Shown here: piece after piece, positions 8,146 through 8,660 of the stretch
How the letters are laid out: each line of letters opens with the position of its first letter
How positions within the stretch are numbered: position 1 is the stretch's first letter
DNA from: Candidatus Lithacetigena glycinireducens
GTDB lineage: Bacteria; Coprothermobacterota; HKB111
Direction: 5' to 3'
DNA: 8,660 nucleotides
Assembly (NCBI GenBank): GCA_018725485.1
Contig: QLUP01000035.1
Location: 1-8,660 of the forward strand
Program-made: the position numbers and the translations under genes
The notes under the pieces: generated by a model
Seen by the model: the letters and a program-made list of their open reading frames with translations, nothing else
Told to the model about the DNA's origin: nothing
Database searches by the model: none

Positions 8146-8660
8146 TTGTTATTTTTCCAGAGAAAGTCTATTTTCTTAAAGGTTTCTTCAAGGGAATGAT
8201 TATTATTGATTACATACTTAATTATAGAGGGGGGAACTTCGGGTTGTTTAAGTTGAGCCTGCAATCTCTTTTTTGCTTCTAAGAGTGTATAACCCTTATT
8301 GACAAGTCTCTTAAGGCAGGTTTCTGGAAAAGCAGAAATAACCCATACTTCTGTAACCAGAGATAACCAGGGACTTTCTCGTAAAATAGCTGCTTCTAAT
8401 ACAATCGCTGGATAATTTCCACTTTTACCTGCCTTAATAATTTCTTTTTCTATAATAGAGGTCATTGGCGGATGCATAATGCTATTCAAGAGTCTTTTTT
8501 TCTCTTCATCAGAGAAAACGATTTCCGCTAAAGCTTTTCGATTTATTTCTCTATTTTCATTTAATATATTCTCTCCAAATATTTTGACTAATTCTTGATA
8601 AACTGGATTTCCTGGTTGAAGCAACCGATGACCAATAGAGTCAGCATCAATAATAAAAGC
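8142..8660 (-). CDS. coaE: Dephospho-CoA kinase (5' end cut by window edge)
   Basis: Catalyses the last step of coenzyme A synthesis, phosphorylating the 3'-OH of dephospho-CoA with ATP. The frame is open to position 8660, and 172 residues are present. The N-terminal P-loop (GxxGxGKS) lies outside the window. The first visible residues include IDAD, whose aspartate corresponds to the CoaE catalytic base, followed by HRLLQPGNPVYQELV as in the family. The internal TTG at 8624 is not the start, because homology continues upstream of it. Further family landmarks are LNSIMHPP, the hydrophobic strand IVLEAAIL, the VTEVWVI strand, the KRLVNKGYTLLEA lid segment and a C-terminal VINNNHSLEET. The usual QMPxxEK...AD stretch before the VI(D/N)N motif is degenerate here (QLKQPEVPPSIIKY), a modest divergence. 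The stop codon overlaps the nuclease start by 4 nt (ATGA). Confidence 0.92.
   Translation of the reverse strand, partial: AFIIDADSIGHRLLQPGNPVYQELVKIFGENILNENREINRKALAEIVFSDEEKKRLLNSIMHPPMTSIIEKEIIKAGKSGNYPAIVLEAAILRESPWLSLVTEVWVISAFPETCLKRLVNKGYTLLEAKKRLQAQLKQPEVPPSIIKYVINNNHSLEETFKKIDFLWKNNK

Noticed and set aside
8142-8624. coaE starting at the TTG at 8624
   Set aside because: The in-frame sequence upstream to 8660 encodes the conserved IDAD catalytic segment, so the gene is cut by the window edge rather than starting there.

Overview
This window is a tightly packed run of seven protein-coding genes, all on the minus strand, so transcription goes from high to low coordinates. In transcription order they are: coaE (5' end cut by the window edge at 8660), a stand-alone Fe-S PD-(D/E)XK nuclease, a flippase-like membrane protein of the LPG-synthase TM family, ppdK (pyruvate, phosphate dikinase), dgt (HD-domain dNTP triphosphohydrolase), dnaG (primase) and the primary sigma factor sigA/rpoD (3' end cut at position 1). 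Junctions are a 4-nt overlap, a 29-nt overlap, then gaps of 30, 2, 3 and 1 nt. This is what one co-transcribed unit would look like. I see no intrinsic terminator, no convincing promoter, and no non-coding stretch longer than 30 bp. I found no tRNA, rRNA, CRISPR array, insertion sequence or long repeat.

The DNA is AT-rich by eye (not counted). Arginine is often AGA/AGG, and GTG and TTG starts occur. The order ppdK-dgt-dnaG-rpoD is familiar from Clostridia-type Firmicutes. PPDK and an Fe-S nuclease also fit an anaerobe. I therefore infer an anaerobic, low-GC bacterium, either Clostridia or a deep-branching relative such as Atribacterota. The sequence alone does not decide between these.

Region by region: 8142-8660 finishes CoA synthesis. 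7402-8145 is a single-domain nuclease with the cysteine pattern of AddB/Cas4-type Fe-S nucleases. 6417-7430 is an integral membrane protein. 3723-6386 is central carbon metabolism (PEP/pyruvate). 2674-3720, 907-2670 and 1-905 form a nucleotide-pool / replication-initiation / transcription-initiation block, a variant of the macromolecular-synthesis operon (rpsU-dnaG-rpoD in E. coli) with dgt in place of rpsU. Catalytic and ligand residues I could check are intact in the nuclease, PPDK, Dgt, primase and sigma factor.

The region is essentially housekeeping. I do not see a previously undescribed system. The most unusual points are the orphan Fe-S nuclease translationally coupled to coaE, the placement of a lipid-flippase-like protein and PPDK in the primase/sigma operon, and the weak or badly spaced start signals of dgt and dnaG.
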